A program made the translations under genes and the position numbers. This document shows, in pieces, positions 27,118 to 36,179 of a stretch of 64,000 nucleotides of DNA (within the stretch, counting starts at the first letter, position 1; the number at the start of each line of letters is the position of its first letter). The DNA lies in NCBI RefSeq assembly GCF_010731695.1, contig NZ_AP022586.1, positions 5,456,001 to 5,520,000 of the forward strand, written 5' to 3'. The DNA comes from Mycolicibacterium litorale (GTDB lineage Bacteria > Actinomycetota > Actinomycetes > Mycobacteriales > Mycobacteriaceae). A model generated the notes under the pieces. The model was not told the DNA's origin, ran no database searches, and saw only the letters and a program-made list of their open reading frames with translations.

Positions 27118-27135
27118 GCGTGCGAAGATCAGCCC

Positions 27136-27531
27136 GTGGGTAGCTTCCTGCTGCGGGCCGCGGTCACCGGGGTGGCACTGTGGGTGGTGACGCAACTGGT
27201 CAACGGCATGGAGTTCGTCGGCGGCGACAACACACTGCAGCGCATCGGGATCATCTTCGTCGTCGCGGTGGTGTTCGGGCTGGTCAACGCCATCGTCAAG
27301 CCGATCGTGCAGCTGATGTCGATCCCGCTGTACATCCTCACCCTCGGGTTGTTCCACATCGTCATCAACGCGCTGATGCTGTGGTTGACCGCGTGGATCA
27401 CCGAGCACACCACCCACTGGGGGCTCTACATCGACGACTTCTGGTGGACGGCGATCTGGGCCGGCATCCTGCTGTCGATCGTGAGTTGGGTGCTGTCTTT
27501 GCTCAGTGGCGGTCTCCTTTCGCGCGACTGA
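27136..27531 (+). CDS. Phage holin 4 superfamily (PF04020-type) membrane protein
   Basis: This 131-residue protein has four hydrophobic segments and the recognisable stretch VFGLVNAIVKPIVQLMSIPL followed by LGLFHIVINALMLWL, typical of PF04020 proteins, which are widespread in non-phage genomes. The role is unknown and not necessarily lytic. A GTG start lies 18 bases after cobF, and fpg follows after 15 bases, so cobF, this gene and fpg probably form one transcript. Confidence 0.88.
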   Translation: MGSFLLRAAVTGVALWVVTQLVNGMEFVGGDNTLQRIGIIFVVAVVFGLVNAIVKPIVQLMSIPLYILTLGLFHIVINALMLWLTAWITEHTTHWGLYIDDFWWTAIWAGILLSIVSWVLSLLSGGLLSRD

Positions 27532-27546
27532 CGGCACACTGGACCC

Positions 27547-28410
27547 ATGCCGGAACTGCCCGAGGTCGAAGCACTGGCCGACCATCTACGGCGCCACGCC
27601 GTCGGACTGCCGATCGGACGCGTCGACGTGTCGGCGTTCTCGGTGCTCAAGACGTTCGACCCGCCGATCACCGCACTGCACGGCCGCGAGGTCACCGACG
27701 CCCACCGCTGGGGGAAGTACCTCGGCCTGCAGGCCGGCGACCTGTACCTGATCACCCATCTGTCGCGCGCCGGCTGGCTGCGCTGGTCGGACAAACTGGC
27801 CGCCGCGCCGCTGAAACCCGGTAAGGGACCGATCGCGCTGCGGGTGCACCTCGGCACACCCGGTCACGCGCCCGGCTTCGACCTCACCGAGGCGGGCACG
27901 CAGAAGCGCCTGGCGGTGTGGCTGGTGCCGGATCCCTCTGCGGTGCCCGGAATCGCGACGCTCGGGCCCGACGCGCTCGAGCTGACCGCCGAAGACCTCG
28001 GCGCGCTGCTCGCCGGGCAAGGCGGACGGATCAAGACCGTCATCACCGACCAGAAGGTGATCGCCGGAATCGGTAACGCCTACAGCGACGAGATCCTGCA
28101 CGTCGCGCAGCTGTCGCCGTTCGCGACCGCCAACAAGCTGACCGCCGCGCAGCTCGGCTCCCTGCACGACGCGATGATCTCGGTGCTCACCGACGCCGTG
28201 TCCCGGTCCGTGGGCCAGCAGGCGGCGACGCTGAAGGGGGAGAAGCGGTCCGGGCTGCGGGTGCACGCGCGGACCGGGCTGCCGTGTCCGGTGTGCGGGG
28301 ACACCGTGCGCGAGGTGTCGTTCGCCGACAAGTCATTCCAGTACTGCCCGACGTGTCAGACCGGCGGCCGGGTGCTCGCCGACCGGCGGATGTCGCGCCT
28401 GCTGAAGTAG
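27547..28410 (+). CDS. Fpg/Nei-family DNA glycosylase
   Basis: This 287-residue base-excision repair enzyme has the N-terminal MPELPEVE with catalytic Pro2 and Glu3, the helix-two-turn-helix QKVIAGIGNAYSDEILH, and a C-terminal zinc finger with CPVC and CPTC pairs followed by Gln. It would remove oxidised bases and nick the abasic site. The usual finger ends in QxxGR; here it reads TCQTGGRVLADRR, close to the norm. In M. tuberculosis I recall only a shortened relative at this position (Rv0944), so this copy looks complete. Confidence 0.93.
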   Translation: MPELPEVEALADHLRRHAVGLPIGRVDVSAFSVLKTFDPPITALHGREVTDAHRWGKYLGLQAGDLYLITHLSRAGWLRWSDKLAAAPLKPGKGPIALRVHLGTPGHAPGFDLTEAGTQKRLAVWLVPDPSAVPGIATLGPDALELTAEDLGALLAGQGGRIKTVITDQKVIAGIGNAYSDEILHVAQLSPFATANKLTAAQLGSLHDAMISVLTDAVSRSVGQQAATLKGEKRSGLRVHARTGLPCPVCGDTVREVSFADKSFQYCPTCQTGGRVLADRRMSRLLK

Positions 28411-28414
28411 TGGT

Positions 28415-28463
28415 GATTTCGGTGTCGTCGGTCGCGGTGGGCGCGATCGACTGCACCGAAATC
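28415..28463. repeat. Intergenic inverted repeat, family 2, copy a
   Basis: Two 22-base arms (28415-28436 and 28442-28463) pair at 19 of 22 positions around a 5-base loop. The arms begin GATTTCGGTG and end TCGCG, as in the copies at 29223 and 35803. It lies five bases after the fpg stop and could act as a terminator before the SDR gene. Confidence 0.8.
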
Positions 28464-28483
28464 GCCGCCGTTACGCTGCCCGC

Positions 28484-29224
28484 ATGACCCGACAGAAGAT
28501 CCTGATCACCGGGGCAAGCTCCGGGCTCGGCGCCGGGATGGCCCGTGCGTTCGCCGCCAAGGGTCGCGACCTCGCGCTCTGCGCGCGCCGCACCGAACGC
28601 CTCGACGCGCTGAAAGCTGAACTCATGCAACGGTATCCGGACATCACGGTTGCGGTCGCCGAACTCGACGTCAACGACCACGACCAGGTGCCGAAGGTCT
28701 TCGCGGCTCTCGCCGACGAACTCGGCGGCATCGACCGCGTGATCGTCAACGCCGGTGTGGGCAAGGGCGCGACCCTGGGGTCGGGCAAGCTGTGGGCCAA
28801 CAAGGCGACCATCGAGACCAACCTCGTCGCCGCGCTCGTGCAGATCGAGACGGCGCTCGAGATGTTCACGCGCGCCGGCGGCGGACACCTCGTGCTGATC
28901 TCGTCGGTGCTGGGAAACAAGGGTGTGCCGGGCGTGAAGGCGGCCTATGCCGCGAGTAAGGCCGGGCTGTCGTCGCTGGGGGAGTCGCTGCGGGCGGAGT
29001 ACGCCAAGGGGCCGATCCGCGTCACCGTCCTCGAACCCGGCTACATCGAATCGGAGATGACCGCCAAATCCGCCTCGACGATGCTGATGACCGACACCGA
29101 GACCGGCGTCGCCGCGATGGTCCGGGCGATCGAGAAGGAGGCCGGCCGCGCCGCGGTGCCATGGTGGCCGTGGGCACCGCTGGTGCGGCTGATGCGGGTG
29201 CTGCCCGCCAGGTTCTTCGGGTGA
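28484..29224 (+). CDS. Short-chain dehydrogenase/reductase
   Basis: This 246-residue SDR has TGASSGLGAG near residues 8-17, NAGVG, catalytic Ser in LISSVLGN, and YAASKAG. The C-terminus carries a hydrophobic Trp/Pro-rich segment (PWWPWAPLVRLMRVLP), suggesting membrane association. From memory it corresponds to Rv0945. The substrate is unknown. Inverted repeats of the same family flank it on both sides. Confidence 0.9.
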   Translation: MTRQKILITGASSGLGAGMARAFAAKGRDLALCARRTERLDALKAELMQRYPDITVAVAELDVNDHDQVPKVFAALADELGGIDRVIVNAGVGKGATLGSGKLWANKATIETNLVAALVQIETALEMFTRAGGGHLVLISSVLGNKGVPGVKAAYAASKAGLSSLGESLRAEYAKGPIRVTVLEPGYIESEMTAKSASTMLMTDTETGVAAMVRAIEKEAGRAAVPWWPWAPLVRLMRVLPARFFG

Positions 29225-29271
29225 TCTCGGTGTAGTTCGTCGCGGTGAGCGCGACCAACTACACCGAAATC
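29223..29271. repeat. Intergenic inverted repeat, family 2, copy b
   Basis: The arms at 29223-29244 and 29250-29271 pair at 20 of 22 positions; the core is GGTGTAGTT. The repeat begins in the stop region of the SDR and ends in the stop codon of the truncated SDR on the other strand, so it separates convergent reading frames. Confidence 0.82.
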
Positions 29272-29542
29272 ACGGGAGATTCGTCGCCATCGCACGCTCT
29301 CGCCACGGTGCGAGTTCGGCCGCGTCGGTCGCGACGCGGCGCTCGGTCGCCGCGGCCGCGTCGGGTCCGACCGGAAGCCGGGTGAGGGGAGCCCCCGCGG
29401 CCACCACGTCGTACAGGAGCGCGGCGAGCTTGTCCGGGTCACCGTCCTGCGTCTGGTCCATCTCGTCGAACTGCGCGACCTGCTCGTGTGCGGGCGTGCC
29501 TGCGTAGTCGTCGGCACCCTCGCCGAAGCCGCCCGGCCCGAC
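29270..29542 (-). pseudogene. Truncated SDR, C-terminal fragment
   Basis: The minus-strand frame ending at 29270 encodes about 90 residues resembling the C-terminal third of short-chain dehydrogenases: a PGGF turn, then a helix with QFDEMDQTQDGDPDKLAALL, then AGAPLTRLPVGPDAAAAT and a Trp-containing end. The Rossmann part and the catalytic Tyr/Lys are absent. Upstream the frame becomes non-homologous exactly where the XRE promoter begins, so the rest was probably lost when the XRE cassette arrived. Confidence 0.6.
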
Positions 29543-29569
29543 TGAAGTCGGGCGCAGTGTTGTAAACGC

Positions 29570-29598
29570 TTGACATATCGTTGGGTTTTCCAAATACT
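29570..29598 (+). promoter_or_regulatory. Probable promoter of the XRE gene (leaderless)
   Basis: TTGACA at 29570-29575 and AATACT at 29593-29598 are 17 bases apart. The ATG at 29606 falls at the expected transcription start, and no ribosome site precedes it. This local stretch is AT-rich compared with its surroundings. Confidence 0.5.
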
Positions 29599-29605
29599 GC
29601 GTTAT

Positions 29606-29917
29606 ATGAGTCCGGTGAGACGGGGCAAAACGCTTCCCATCCACAACCGCATCGGCGTCCTGCGCGCCGAGCGTCGCATGTCGCGGGCTGAGCTGGCGGA
29701 ACTGGTCGATGTGAACCCACAGACCGTTGGCGCACTGGAACGCGGGGACCACTACCCGAGCCTCGACCTGGCGTTCCGGATCTGCGACGTCTTCGACCTG
29801 CCGGTCGAGGCCGTGTTCTCCCGCACGGAATTCGTCCCACTGTCCGCCGAGCTCTACCGACGAACGAACCGAGCGCAAGGAGGCGACCCCGATGTCCGAG
29901 ACGTCCGTGCCGACTGA
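29606..29917 (+). CDS. XRE-family small regulator
   Basis: This 103-residue protein has a Cro/CI-type helix-turn-helix (about 13-68): RIGVLRAERRMSRAELAELV, then NPQTVGALERGDHYPSLDLA, and the dimer-like tail FDLPVEAVFS. Its last 26 bases overlap the start of the membrane protein gene, so the pair is coupled. Such small XRE regulators next to a membrane protein usually repress their own operon. The start is probably leaderless. Confidence 0.85.
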   Translation: MSPVRRGKTLPIHNRIGVLRAERRMSRAELAELVDVNPQTVGALERGDHYPSLDLAFRICDVFDLPVEAVFSRTEFVPLSAELYRRTNRAQGGDPDVRDVRAD

Positions 29918-30437
29918 CCGAACTCTGATCGACCGATACCAGGACCACCGCACGCGGCGGTTCCTCAAGCACGAGCGCACCTACGCGAGGTTGCTGCCCA
30001 GCTGGCGCACGCGACCGCGGCGTCGACTCCTGGTCATCCTGCTGAGCGCGACGTTCACCTTCATGTTCGCGGTGAGTGTGTTGTGCGCGTTCGGAGTCGA
30101 CTGGGCGCCACTCCTGTGGCTGCCCGCGTGTCTGGTGTTCTTCCCGGCCTGGACCGTGCTGCAGATCGTGTCCGGCCGTCAGGGCGACGCGCCGCAGGCC
30201 GCGCTCGACGAATACGAGGTGCAGCAACGCAACAGCGCGCGCTCGATCGGTCTGACCGCAACGCAGTACCTGATGCTCATACCGAGCTTCTACCTGATCG
30301 TCGGCGCAACGCTGACCGGCGGCACGGACACGGACATGGCCTATGCCGGCGGGCTGATGGTGCTGACCGTCCTGCTGATCGGCGGATGCCTGCCCGCGAT
30401 GATCCTCGGCTGGATCCAGCCGGACCCCGAAGCCTAG
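29892..30437 (+). CDS. Four-helix membrane protein paired with XRE regulator
   Basis: This 181-residue protein has a basic N-terminal 45 residues and then four hydrophobic segments in two pairs (about 46-65 and 71-90; 122-142 and 150-172), separated by a charged linker with QAALDEYEVQQRNSARS. I do not recognise a named family; similar proteins often follow small XRE regulators in actinobacteria and firmicutes. The ATG at 29892 has AAGGAGG 9 bases upstream. Its stop abuts the tandem hairpins at 30437-30494. Confidence 0.8.
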   Translation: MSETSVPTDRTLIDRYQDHRTRRFLKHERTYARLLPSWRTRPRRRLLVILLSATFTFMFAVSVLCAFGVDWAPLLWLPACLVFFPAWTVLQIVSGRQGDAPQAALDEYEVQQRNSARSIGLTATQYLMLIPSFYLIVGATLTGGTDTDMAYAGGLMVLTVLLIGGCLPAMILGWIQPDPEA

Positions 30438-30494
30438 GCGGAGCGGCCGCGCTCCGCTCGGCTCAGGCGGAGCGGCCGCGCTCCGCGCGGCTCA
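30437..30494. repeat. Two tandem 29-bp hairpin units
   Basis: Two head-to-tail copies (30437-30465 and 30466-30494) differ at one base. Each contains GCGGAGCGGCCGCGCTCCGC, an 8-bp stem with a 4-base loop. They exactly fill the gap between the convergent membrane protein and pgi genes and include the pgi stop codon. A duplicated bidirectional terminator is the simplest reading. Confidence 0.85.
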
Positions 30495-32168
30495 GGCCGA
30501 TCGACCTCGCTGCGCTCGGTAGTGGCGCACCAGCGCATCGGTCGAGGTGTCGGACTGCTCGGCGGGCGAATCGTCGCCGGTGAGGACCGGCAGCAGCGCC
30601 TTCGCCTGCGTCTTGCCCAGCTCGACCCCCCACTGGTCGAACGAGTCGATACCCCAGACGACGCCCTCGGTGAACACCTGGTGCTCGTAGAGTGCGATCA
30701 GCTGACCCACCACCGACGGCGTCAGCTTGGTCGCGAGAATGCTTGTCGTCGGCCGGTTTCCGGGCATCACTTTGTGCGGCACGACGTCGGCGGGGGTGTC
30801 CGCTGGAAGATCACGGGCGATTTCCGCCGCATCTCTGCCGAACGCCAGCACCTGCGTCTGGGCGAAGAAATTGCTCATCAACAGGTCGTGCATGCTGCCG
30901 GTGCCGTCGGCGGTCGGCAGATCGTCGGTGGGCTCGCTGAACCCGATGAAGTCGGCGGGCACCAGCCGCGTCCCCTGGTGCAGCAGTTGGTAGAACGCGT
31001 GTTGGCCGTTGGTGCCCGGCTCACCCCAGAAGATCTCCCCGGTGTCGGTGACGACGGAGGTGCCGTCGGCGCGCACCGACTTGCCGTTCGACTCCATCGT
31101 CAACTGCTGCAGATACGCCGCGAACCGCGACAGGTCGTTCGAATACGGCAGCACCGCCCGCGACTGCGCACCGAAGAAGTTCGAATACCAGAGCCCGATC
31201 AATCCCAGCAGCGCCGGCGCGTTGGACTCCAGCGGTGCGGTGCGGAAGTGCTCGTCGACGAGGTGGAATCCGGACAGGAACTCCGCGAAGCGCTCCTTGC
31301 CGATCGCGGCCATCACGCTCAACCCGATCGCGCTGTCGACCGAGTAGCGCCCGCCCACCCAGTCCCAGAAACCGAACATGTTGTCGGTGTTGATGCCGAA
31401 CTCGTCGACCAGGCGCTTGTTGGTCGACACGGCGACGAAGTGCTTGCTCACCGCCGAATCGCCCAGCGCAGCGGTCAGCCACCGCCGCGCGGCGGTCGCG
31501 TTGGTCAGCGTCTCCAGCGTGGAGAACGTCTTGGAGGCGACGATGAAAAGCGTTGTGGCGGGATTCAGTCCGTCGAGCTTCGCTACCAGGTCGGCCGGGT
31601 CGACGTTGGAGACGAACCGCGCCGAGATCCCGGCGTCGGCGTAGTGCCGCAGCGCGTCGTACACCATCACCGGGCCCAGGTCCGAGCCGCCGATGCCGAT
31701 GTTGACGACGGTCGTGATGCGCTCGCCGGTGGCGCCGGTCCATTCGCCGCTGCGCAGCCGGTCGGTGAAATCGCCCATCCGGTCGAGCACCTCGTGCACG
31801 TCGGCGACCACGTCCTGCCCGTCGACGGTCAACTGCGCATCGCGGGGCAGCCGCAGCGCGGTGTGCAGCACCGCGCGGTCCTCGGAGGTGTTGATGTGGA
31901 CGCCGGAGAACATCGCGTCGCGCCTGGCCTCCAGACCGGCGGCACGGGCCACGTCGACGAGCAGTCGCAGGGTCTCGCGGGTGAGGCGGTGTTTGCTGTA
32001 GTCGATGTAGAGGTCGCCCACCGACACGGTGAGTTCGGTACCGCGCGACGGATCCTCGTCGAACAGCTCCCGCAGGTGCGTCCCGGCGATCTGATCGTGG
32101 TGCGCTTGCAGCGCCTGCCAGGCCGGGGTGGCTGCGATGTCGGGGATCTGCAGAGCATCGGAATCCAT
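30492..32168 (-). CDS. pgi: Glucose-6-phosphate isomerase
   Basis: Pgi interconverts glucose 6-phosphate and fructose 6-phosphate in glycolysis and gluconeogenesis. The 558-residue product has the family signatures [15 protein letters not shown] and the later [16 protein letters not shown] segment, together with [12 protein letters not shown] in the N-terminal domain. The ATG at 32168 gives the family length; the track upstream is noise. The gene is convergent with the XRE cassette and divergent from the aldehyde dehydrogenase across 50 bases. The C-terminus (YRAQRGRSA) overlaps the terminator-like repeats. Confidence 0.98.
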   Translation of the reverse strand: MDSDALQIPDIAATPAWQALQAHHDQIAGTHLRELFDEDPSRGTELTVSVGDLYIDYSKHRLTRETLRLLVDVARAAGLEARRDAMFSGVHINTSEDRAVLHTALRLPRDAQLTVDGQDVVADVHEVLDRMGDFTDRLRSGEWTGATGERITTVVNIGIGGSDLGPVMVYDALRHYADAGISARFVSNVDPADLVAKLDGLNPATTLFIVASKTFSTLETLTNATAARRWLTAALGDSAVSKHFVAVSTNKRLVDEFGINTDNMFGFWDWVGGRYSVDSAIGLSVMAAIGKERFAEFLSGFHLVDEHFRTAPLESNAPALLGLIGLWYSNFFGAQSRAVLPYSNDLSRFAAYLQQLTMESNGKSVRADGTSVVTDTGEIFWGEPGTNGQHAFYQLLHQGTRLVPADFIGFSEPTDDLPTADGTGSMHDLLMSNFFAQTQVLAFGRDAAEIARDLPADTPADVVPHKVMPGNRPTTSILATKLTPSVVGQLIALYEHQVFTEGVVWGIDSFDQWGVELGKTQAKALLPVLTGDDSPAEQSDTSTDALVRHYRAQRGRSA

Positions 32169-32218
32169 GCCCCAGACCCTAGTGCGGCGACGGAAACGAA
32201 GGTGTAAATGATGGAGGT

Positions 32219-33667
32219 ATGGACACCACCGCACTGTTGAAGTCAGTCCCCACCGGCCTGTGGATCGGCGGCGAAGAACGCCAGGCGAAGTCGACGTTCA
32301 ACGTGCTCGACCCCAGCGACGATCAGGTGATCGCCACGGTCGGCGACGCCACCGCCGAGGACGCGATCGCCGCGCTCGACGCCGCATGCGCGGTCCAGGC
32401 CGAATGGGCCGCCACCCCCGCGCGCAAACGCGGCGAGATCCTGCGCTCGGTGTTCGAGGCGATCACCGACAGCGCCGACGACATCGCCGCGCTGATGACC
32501 CTCGAGATGGGCAAGGTCTTCGCCGAGAGCAAGGGGGAGGTCACCTACGGCGCCGAGTTCTTCCGCTGGTTCGCCGAGGAGGCGGTCCGCATCGGCGGCC
32601 GCTACACCCCGAGCCCGGCCGGGACCGGCCGCATCATCGTCACCAAGCAGCCCGTCGGCCCCTGCTACGCGATCACGCCGTGGAACTTCCCGCTGGCGAT
32701 GGGCACCCGCAAGATGGGCCCGGCGTTCGCCGCCGGCTGCACGATGATCGTCAAACCCGCCCAGGAAACGCCGCTCACCATGCTGTACCTGGCCAAGCTC
32801 ATGGCCGACGCCGGCCTGCCCAAGGGTGTGCTGTCGGTGTTGCCGACCAGCAGCCCCGGCCCGGTCACCGAGGCGCTCGTCGACGACGGCCGGCTGCGCA
32901 AGCTGACCTTCACCGGCTCCACCGGAGTGGGCAAGGCACTGGTCAAGCAGTCCGCCGACAAGCTGCTGCGCACGTCGATGGAACTCGGCGGCAACGCGCC
33001 GTTCATCGTGTTCGACGACGCCGACGTCGACGCCGCCGTCGAGGGCGCGCTGCTGGCCAAGATGCGCAACGGCGGTGAGGCGTGCACCGCGGCCAACCGC
33101 TTCCACGTCGCCAACGCCGTCCGCGAGGAGTTCACCGAGAAGCTGGTGAAGCGGATGAGCGAGTACACCCTCGGCAAGGGCCTCGACGAATCGTCCAAGC
33201 TGGGGCCGCTGATCAACTCCAAGCAGCTGCAGAAGGTGACCGAGCTGGTCTCCGACGCGGTCTCGCGCGGCGCGACCGTCGCCGTGGGCGGTGTCGCCCC
33301 CGGTGGGCCCGGCAACTTCTACCCGGCCACCGTGCTCGCCGACGTCCCCGCAGACGCCCGCATCCTCAAGGAGGAGGTGTTCGGTCCCGTCGCCCCCATC
33401 ACCGGGTTCGACACCGAGGACGAGGGCGTCGCCGCGGCCAACGACACCGAATACGGGCTCGCCGCCTACGTCTACACCCAGTCGCTGGACCGGGCGCTGC
33501 GCGTCGCCGAGGCCATCGAATCCGGCATGGTCGGCGTGAACCGCGGCGTGATCAGCGACGCCGCCGCGCCGTTCGGCGGCATCAAGGAGTCCGGGTTCGG
33601 CCGTGAAGGCGGCACCGAGGGCATCGAGGAGTACCTCGACACGAAATACATTGCGCTGACGAACTGA
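32219..33667 (+). CDS. NAD(P)-dependent succinate-semialdehyde dehydrogenase-type ALDH
   Basis: This 482-residue aldehyde dehydrogenase has catalytic Glu in [11 protein letters not shown] and catalytic Cys in [20 protein letters not shown] and EVFGPVAP are also present. Overall it resembles the GabD/succinate-semialdehyde dehydrogenase group, which would feed succinate into the TCA cycle. The exact substrate is inferred. It is divergent from pgi, and the 50-base gap must hold promoters for both. Confidence 0.9.
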   Translation: MDTTALLKSVPTGLWIGGEERQAKSTFNVLDPSDDQVIATVGDATAEDAIAALDAACAVQAEWAATPARKRGEILRSVFEAITDSADDIAALMTLEMGKVFAESKGEVTYGAEFFRWFAEEAVRIGGRYTPSPAGTGRIIVTKQPVGPCYAITPWNFPLAMGTRKMGPAFAAGCTMIVKPAQETPLTMLYLAKLMADAGLPKGVLSVLPTSSPGPVTEALVDDGRLRKLTFTGSTGVGKALVKQSADKLLRTSMELGGNAPFIVFDDADVDAAVEGALLAKMRNGGEACTAANRFHVANAVREEFTEKLVKRMSEYTLGKGLDESSKLGPLINSKQLQKVTELVSDAVSRGATVAVGGVAPGGPGNFYPATVLADVPADARILKEEVFGPVAPITGFDTEDEGVAAANDTEYGLAAYVYTQSLDRALRVAEAIESGMVGVNRGVISDAAAPFGGIKESGFGREGGTEGIEEYLDTKYIALTN

Positions 33668-33758
33668 TCCCAGGCGCGCCTGCCGGATCCGGCGCCGCTG
33701 CCGCCATAGACTCCCATGCTCGGAACAGATATGGGAGGGCGTCGGAGAGGTGACTGCC

Positions 33759-35804
33759 GTGACTGCGGCGCCGGTCCGTGTTGCCGCACGCCGGCGCTGG
33801 GTGGCGCCGGTGGCGACCCCCTCTCGCCGCGGCACCGCAGGACGCCGTGAGATCCGCGCACTCGACGGGATCCGCGCCGTCGCGGTGGGTCTGGTCCTCG
33901 CCGATCACGGCGGGCTGCCCGGAGTCTCGGGTGGCTTCCTCGGCGTCGACGTCTTCTTCGTGCTCAGCGGCTTCCTGATCACCTCGCTGCTGCTCGACGA
34001 ACTCGGCCGCACCGGGCGCGTCGACCTGCGGGGGTTCTGGATCCGGCGGGCGCGCCGACTGCTGCCCGCACTGCTGGCGATGGTGGTGGCCGTCGTCGCG
34101 GTACGGATGTTCTTCCCGCCCGACGCCGTCACCTCCCTGCGCGACGACGCCGTCGCCGCGTTCTTCTGGGCCGCCAACTGGGCGTTCGTCGCGCAGCAGA
34201 CCGACTACTTCTCGCAGGGCAGCCCGCCCTCGCCGCTGCAGCACACCTGGTCGCTCGGCGTCGAGGAGCAGTTCTACCTCGTGTGGCCGCTGCTGCTGGT
34301 CGCGGTCGTCGGGGTGCTGGCGTTCCGGCGTGCGGCGCCCACGCTGCGGGCCGTGCGGTGGGGGGTGTTCGCGCTGGCCGCCGCGGGCGCGGCCGGGTCG
34401 GCGGCGGCCGCGGTCCTGCTCACCTCGCAGGCCGGGGACGCCGCGGCGGCCAACCGCGTGTACTTCGGCACCGACACCCGGGTGCAGGCGCTGCTGATCG
34501 GCGCCGCGGCCGCGGCCCTGCTGGTGCGCGACTGGTCGACGGTCACCCTGGGCACCCCGATCCGCGCCCGCTGGGTCCGCTGGGCGGCCCGCCTGCTGTC
34601 GGTGCTCGGACTGGCCGGACTCACGGCGCTGGCCCACCTCGCGACGGGCGCACCGGCCGAGTACCGGATGGGACTGTTCACCGCGACGGCCGCGGCGGCG
34701 GTGCTCGTGGTGGCCACCGTGGCGCTCGATCAGCGCGGCCCGGTCTCCCGGCTGCTCGCCTGCCCGCCGCTGGTGTGGCTGGGCGCGATCTCCTACGGCG
34801 TGTACCTGTGGCACTGGCCGATCTTTCTGATCCTCAACGGCGAACGCACGGGTTGGACCGGGTGGCCGCTGTTCGCCGCCCGTTGCGCGGCGACGCTGGC
34901 CGTCGCGGTGCTGAGCTACTGGCTGGTGGAACGCCCGGTCCGGCAGTGGCGGCCGGTGACGGTGCCGCAGCTGCCGCTCGCGCTGGCGACCGCCGCGACG
35001 GCCGCCGTCGTCACGATGGCCGTCGTCCCCGTCGGCGTGCAGCCCGCCGACGACGCCAGGCCCGACGTGCTCGACATCGCCTCGGCGGCCGCGGTGCTGC
35101 CCGAACGGCCTGTGGCCATCGGCGCCGCCGGTGTGCAGCGCCCGCCGGGCACCCGCAGCGTCGCGGTGTTCGGCGATTCGGTGGCGTGGACGCTGATGCG
35201 GTACCTGCCGGAGACCCCGGGCCTGCACTTCAGCAACTACACGACCATCGGCTGCGGGATCGCCCGCGGCGGGCCGTACCGAACGACCGGGCAGACGCTG
35301 ACGCAGAAGCCGGAGTGCGACACCTGGCCCAGCCGCTGGGCCCAGCGCATCGACCACGACCGGCCCGACGTGGTGCTGCTGATGATCGGCCGCTGGGAAC
35401 TCGTCGACCGCATCAACGAGGGGGAGTGGACGCACGTCGGCGACCCGGCCTACGACGCCTACCTGCGCGGTGAGCTCGACCGGGCGCTCGACATCCTGGG
35501 ATCGACGGGGGCGCGGGTCGTCGTCACCACCGCGCCTTACAACCGGCGGGCCGAACAGGCCGACGGCAGCCTGTACCCGGAGGACGATCCGGACCGCGCC
35601 GACGCGTGGAACGACCTGCTGCGGGAGGCCGCCGCCACCCGGCGCAACGTCACGGTGCTCGACCTCAACGAGAAGCTCTCACCGCGCGGTTACTACACCA
35701 ACCGGGTCGACGGCATCCAGATGCGCAGCGACGGCGTGCATCCTACGCCGGAGGCGGTCGAATGGCTGACGCCGTGGCTCACCGAGGCGCTGTCGAAGAA
35801 GTGA
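33759..35804 (+). CDS. Membrane acyltransferase with C-terminal SGNH domain (OatA-like)
   Basis: This protein of about 681 residues has an N-terminal acyltransferase-3 domain of about ten membrane helices (RALDGIRAVAVGLVLADHGG near the start, then GFLGVDVFFVLSGFLIT) and an extracytoplasmic SGNH-hydrolase-like domain (AVFGDSVAW with nucleophile Ser; final DGVHPTPEAVEW with the Asp/His pair). Such proteins transfer acetyl or other acyl groups to cell-wall sugars or lipids. The GTG at 33759 is 8 bases from GGAGAGG; the GTG at 33750 overlaps that site and is less likely. The acceptor is unknown. Confidence 0.92.
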   Translation: MTAAPVRVAARRRWVAPVATPSRRGTAGRREIRALDGIRAVAVGLVLADHGGLPGVSGGFLGVDVFFVLSGFLITSLLLDELGRTGRVDLRGFWIRRARRLLPALLAMVVAVVAVRMFFPPDAVTSLRDDAVAAFFWAANWAFVAQQTDYFSQGSPPSPLQHTWSLGVEEQFYLVWPLLLVAVVGVLAFRRAAPTLRAVRWGVFALAAAGAAGSAAAAVLLTSQAGDAAAANRVYFGTDTRVQALLIGAAAAALLVRDWSTVTLGTPIRARWVRWAARLLSVLGLAGLTALAHLATGAPAEYRMGLFTATAAAAVLVVATVALDQRGPVSRLLACPPLVWLGAISYGVYLWHWPIFLILNGERTGWTGWPLFAARCAATLAVAVLSYWLVERPVRQWRPVTVPQLPLALATAATAAVVTMAVVPVGVQPADDARPDVLDIASAAAVLPERPVAIGAAGVQRPPGTRSVAVFGDSVAWTLMRYLPETPGLHFSNYTTIGCGIARGGPYRTTGQTLTQKPECDTWPSRWAQRIDHDRPDVVLLMIGRWELVDRINEGEWTHVGDPAYDAYLRGELDRALDILGSTGARVVVTTAPYNRRAEQADGSLYPEDDPDRADAWNDLLREAAATRRNVTVLDLNEKLSPRGYYTNRVDGIQMRSDGVHPTPEAVEWLTPWLTEALSKK

Positions 35805-35851
35805 ATTCGGTGTAGTTCGTCGCGCCAGGCGCAACGGAGTGCACCGAAATC
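35803..35851. repeat. Intergenic inverted repeat, family 2, copy c
   Basis: The arms at 35803-35824 and 35830-35851 pair at 17 of 22 positions and share GGTGTAGTTCGTCGCG with the copy at 29223. It lies between the convergent acyltransferase and chorismate mutase genes and contains the acyltransferase stop region. Confidence 0.75.
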
Positions 35852-35852
35852 G

Positions 35853-36116
35853 CTAATGGCCGAGGCGGCCGCGGCCCAGGCGCAGCAGCAGCATGGCGAG
35901 GTCCTTGCCCTCTGGGCCGAGCACGCTGTAGCGCTCGATGACCTTCATCTCCCGGCTGTGCACCAGGCGGGTGCCGCCGGAGGCCATCCGCGCCTTGCCG
36001 ATGATCTTGGAGACCTCGGTGCGCCGCTGCACGGCGGCGAGGATGGCGGCGTCGAGTTCGTCGATCTCGCGGCGCAGGTCGTCGATGTCGAGCGACTGGT
36101 CGGATTCGATGCTCAT
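35853..36116 (-). CDS. Chorismate mutase (AroQ-delta type, intracellular)
   Basis: This enzyme converts chorismate to prephenate for Phe and Tyr synthesis. The 87-residue form has the AroQ helix with Arg (LRREIDELDAAILAAVQRR), KIIGKARMASGGTRLVHSRE and the C-terminus LLLRLGRGRLGH, which is nearly identical to M. tuberculosis Rv0948c. That enzyme depends on complex formation with DAHP synthase for full activity. The ATG at 36116 has GAGGAG 7 bases upstream; an in-frame ATG at 36152 gives MRPEPPH, also found in Rv0948c, and may be the real start. A leader peptide and terminator hairpin precede it. Confidence 0.95.
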   Translation of the reverse strand: MSIESDQSLDIDDLRREIDELDAAILAAVQRRTEVSKIIGKARMASGGTRLVHSREMKVIERYSVLGPEGKDLAMLLLRLGRGRLGH

Positions 36117-36179
36117 CTCTGACTCCTCGTTGTGTGGGGGTTCTGGTCTCATCCGGTTTCGGGCCTCACACAAGAGAAG

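Noticed and set aside
27136..27531. Prophage remnant suggested by a holin-type protein
   Set aside because: PF04020 proteins are common in non-phage genomes, and no phage gene is nearby.
29540..30500. Insertion sequence around the XRE cassette
   Set aside because: No transposase, terminal inverted repeat or target duplication was visible.
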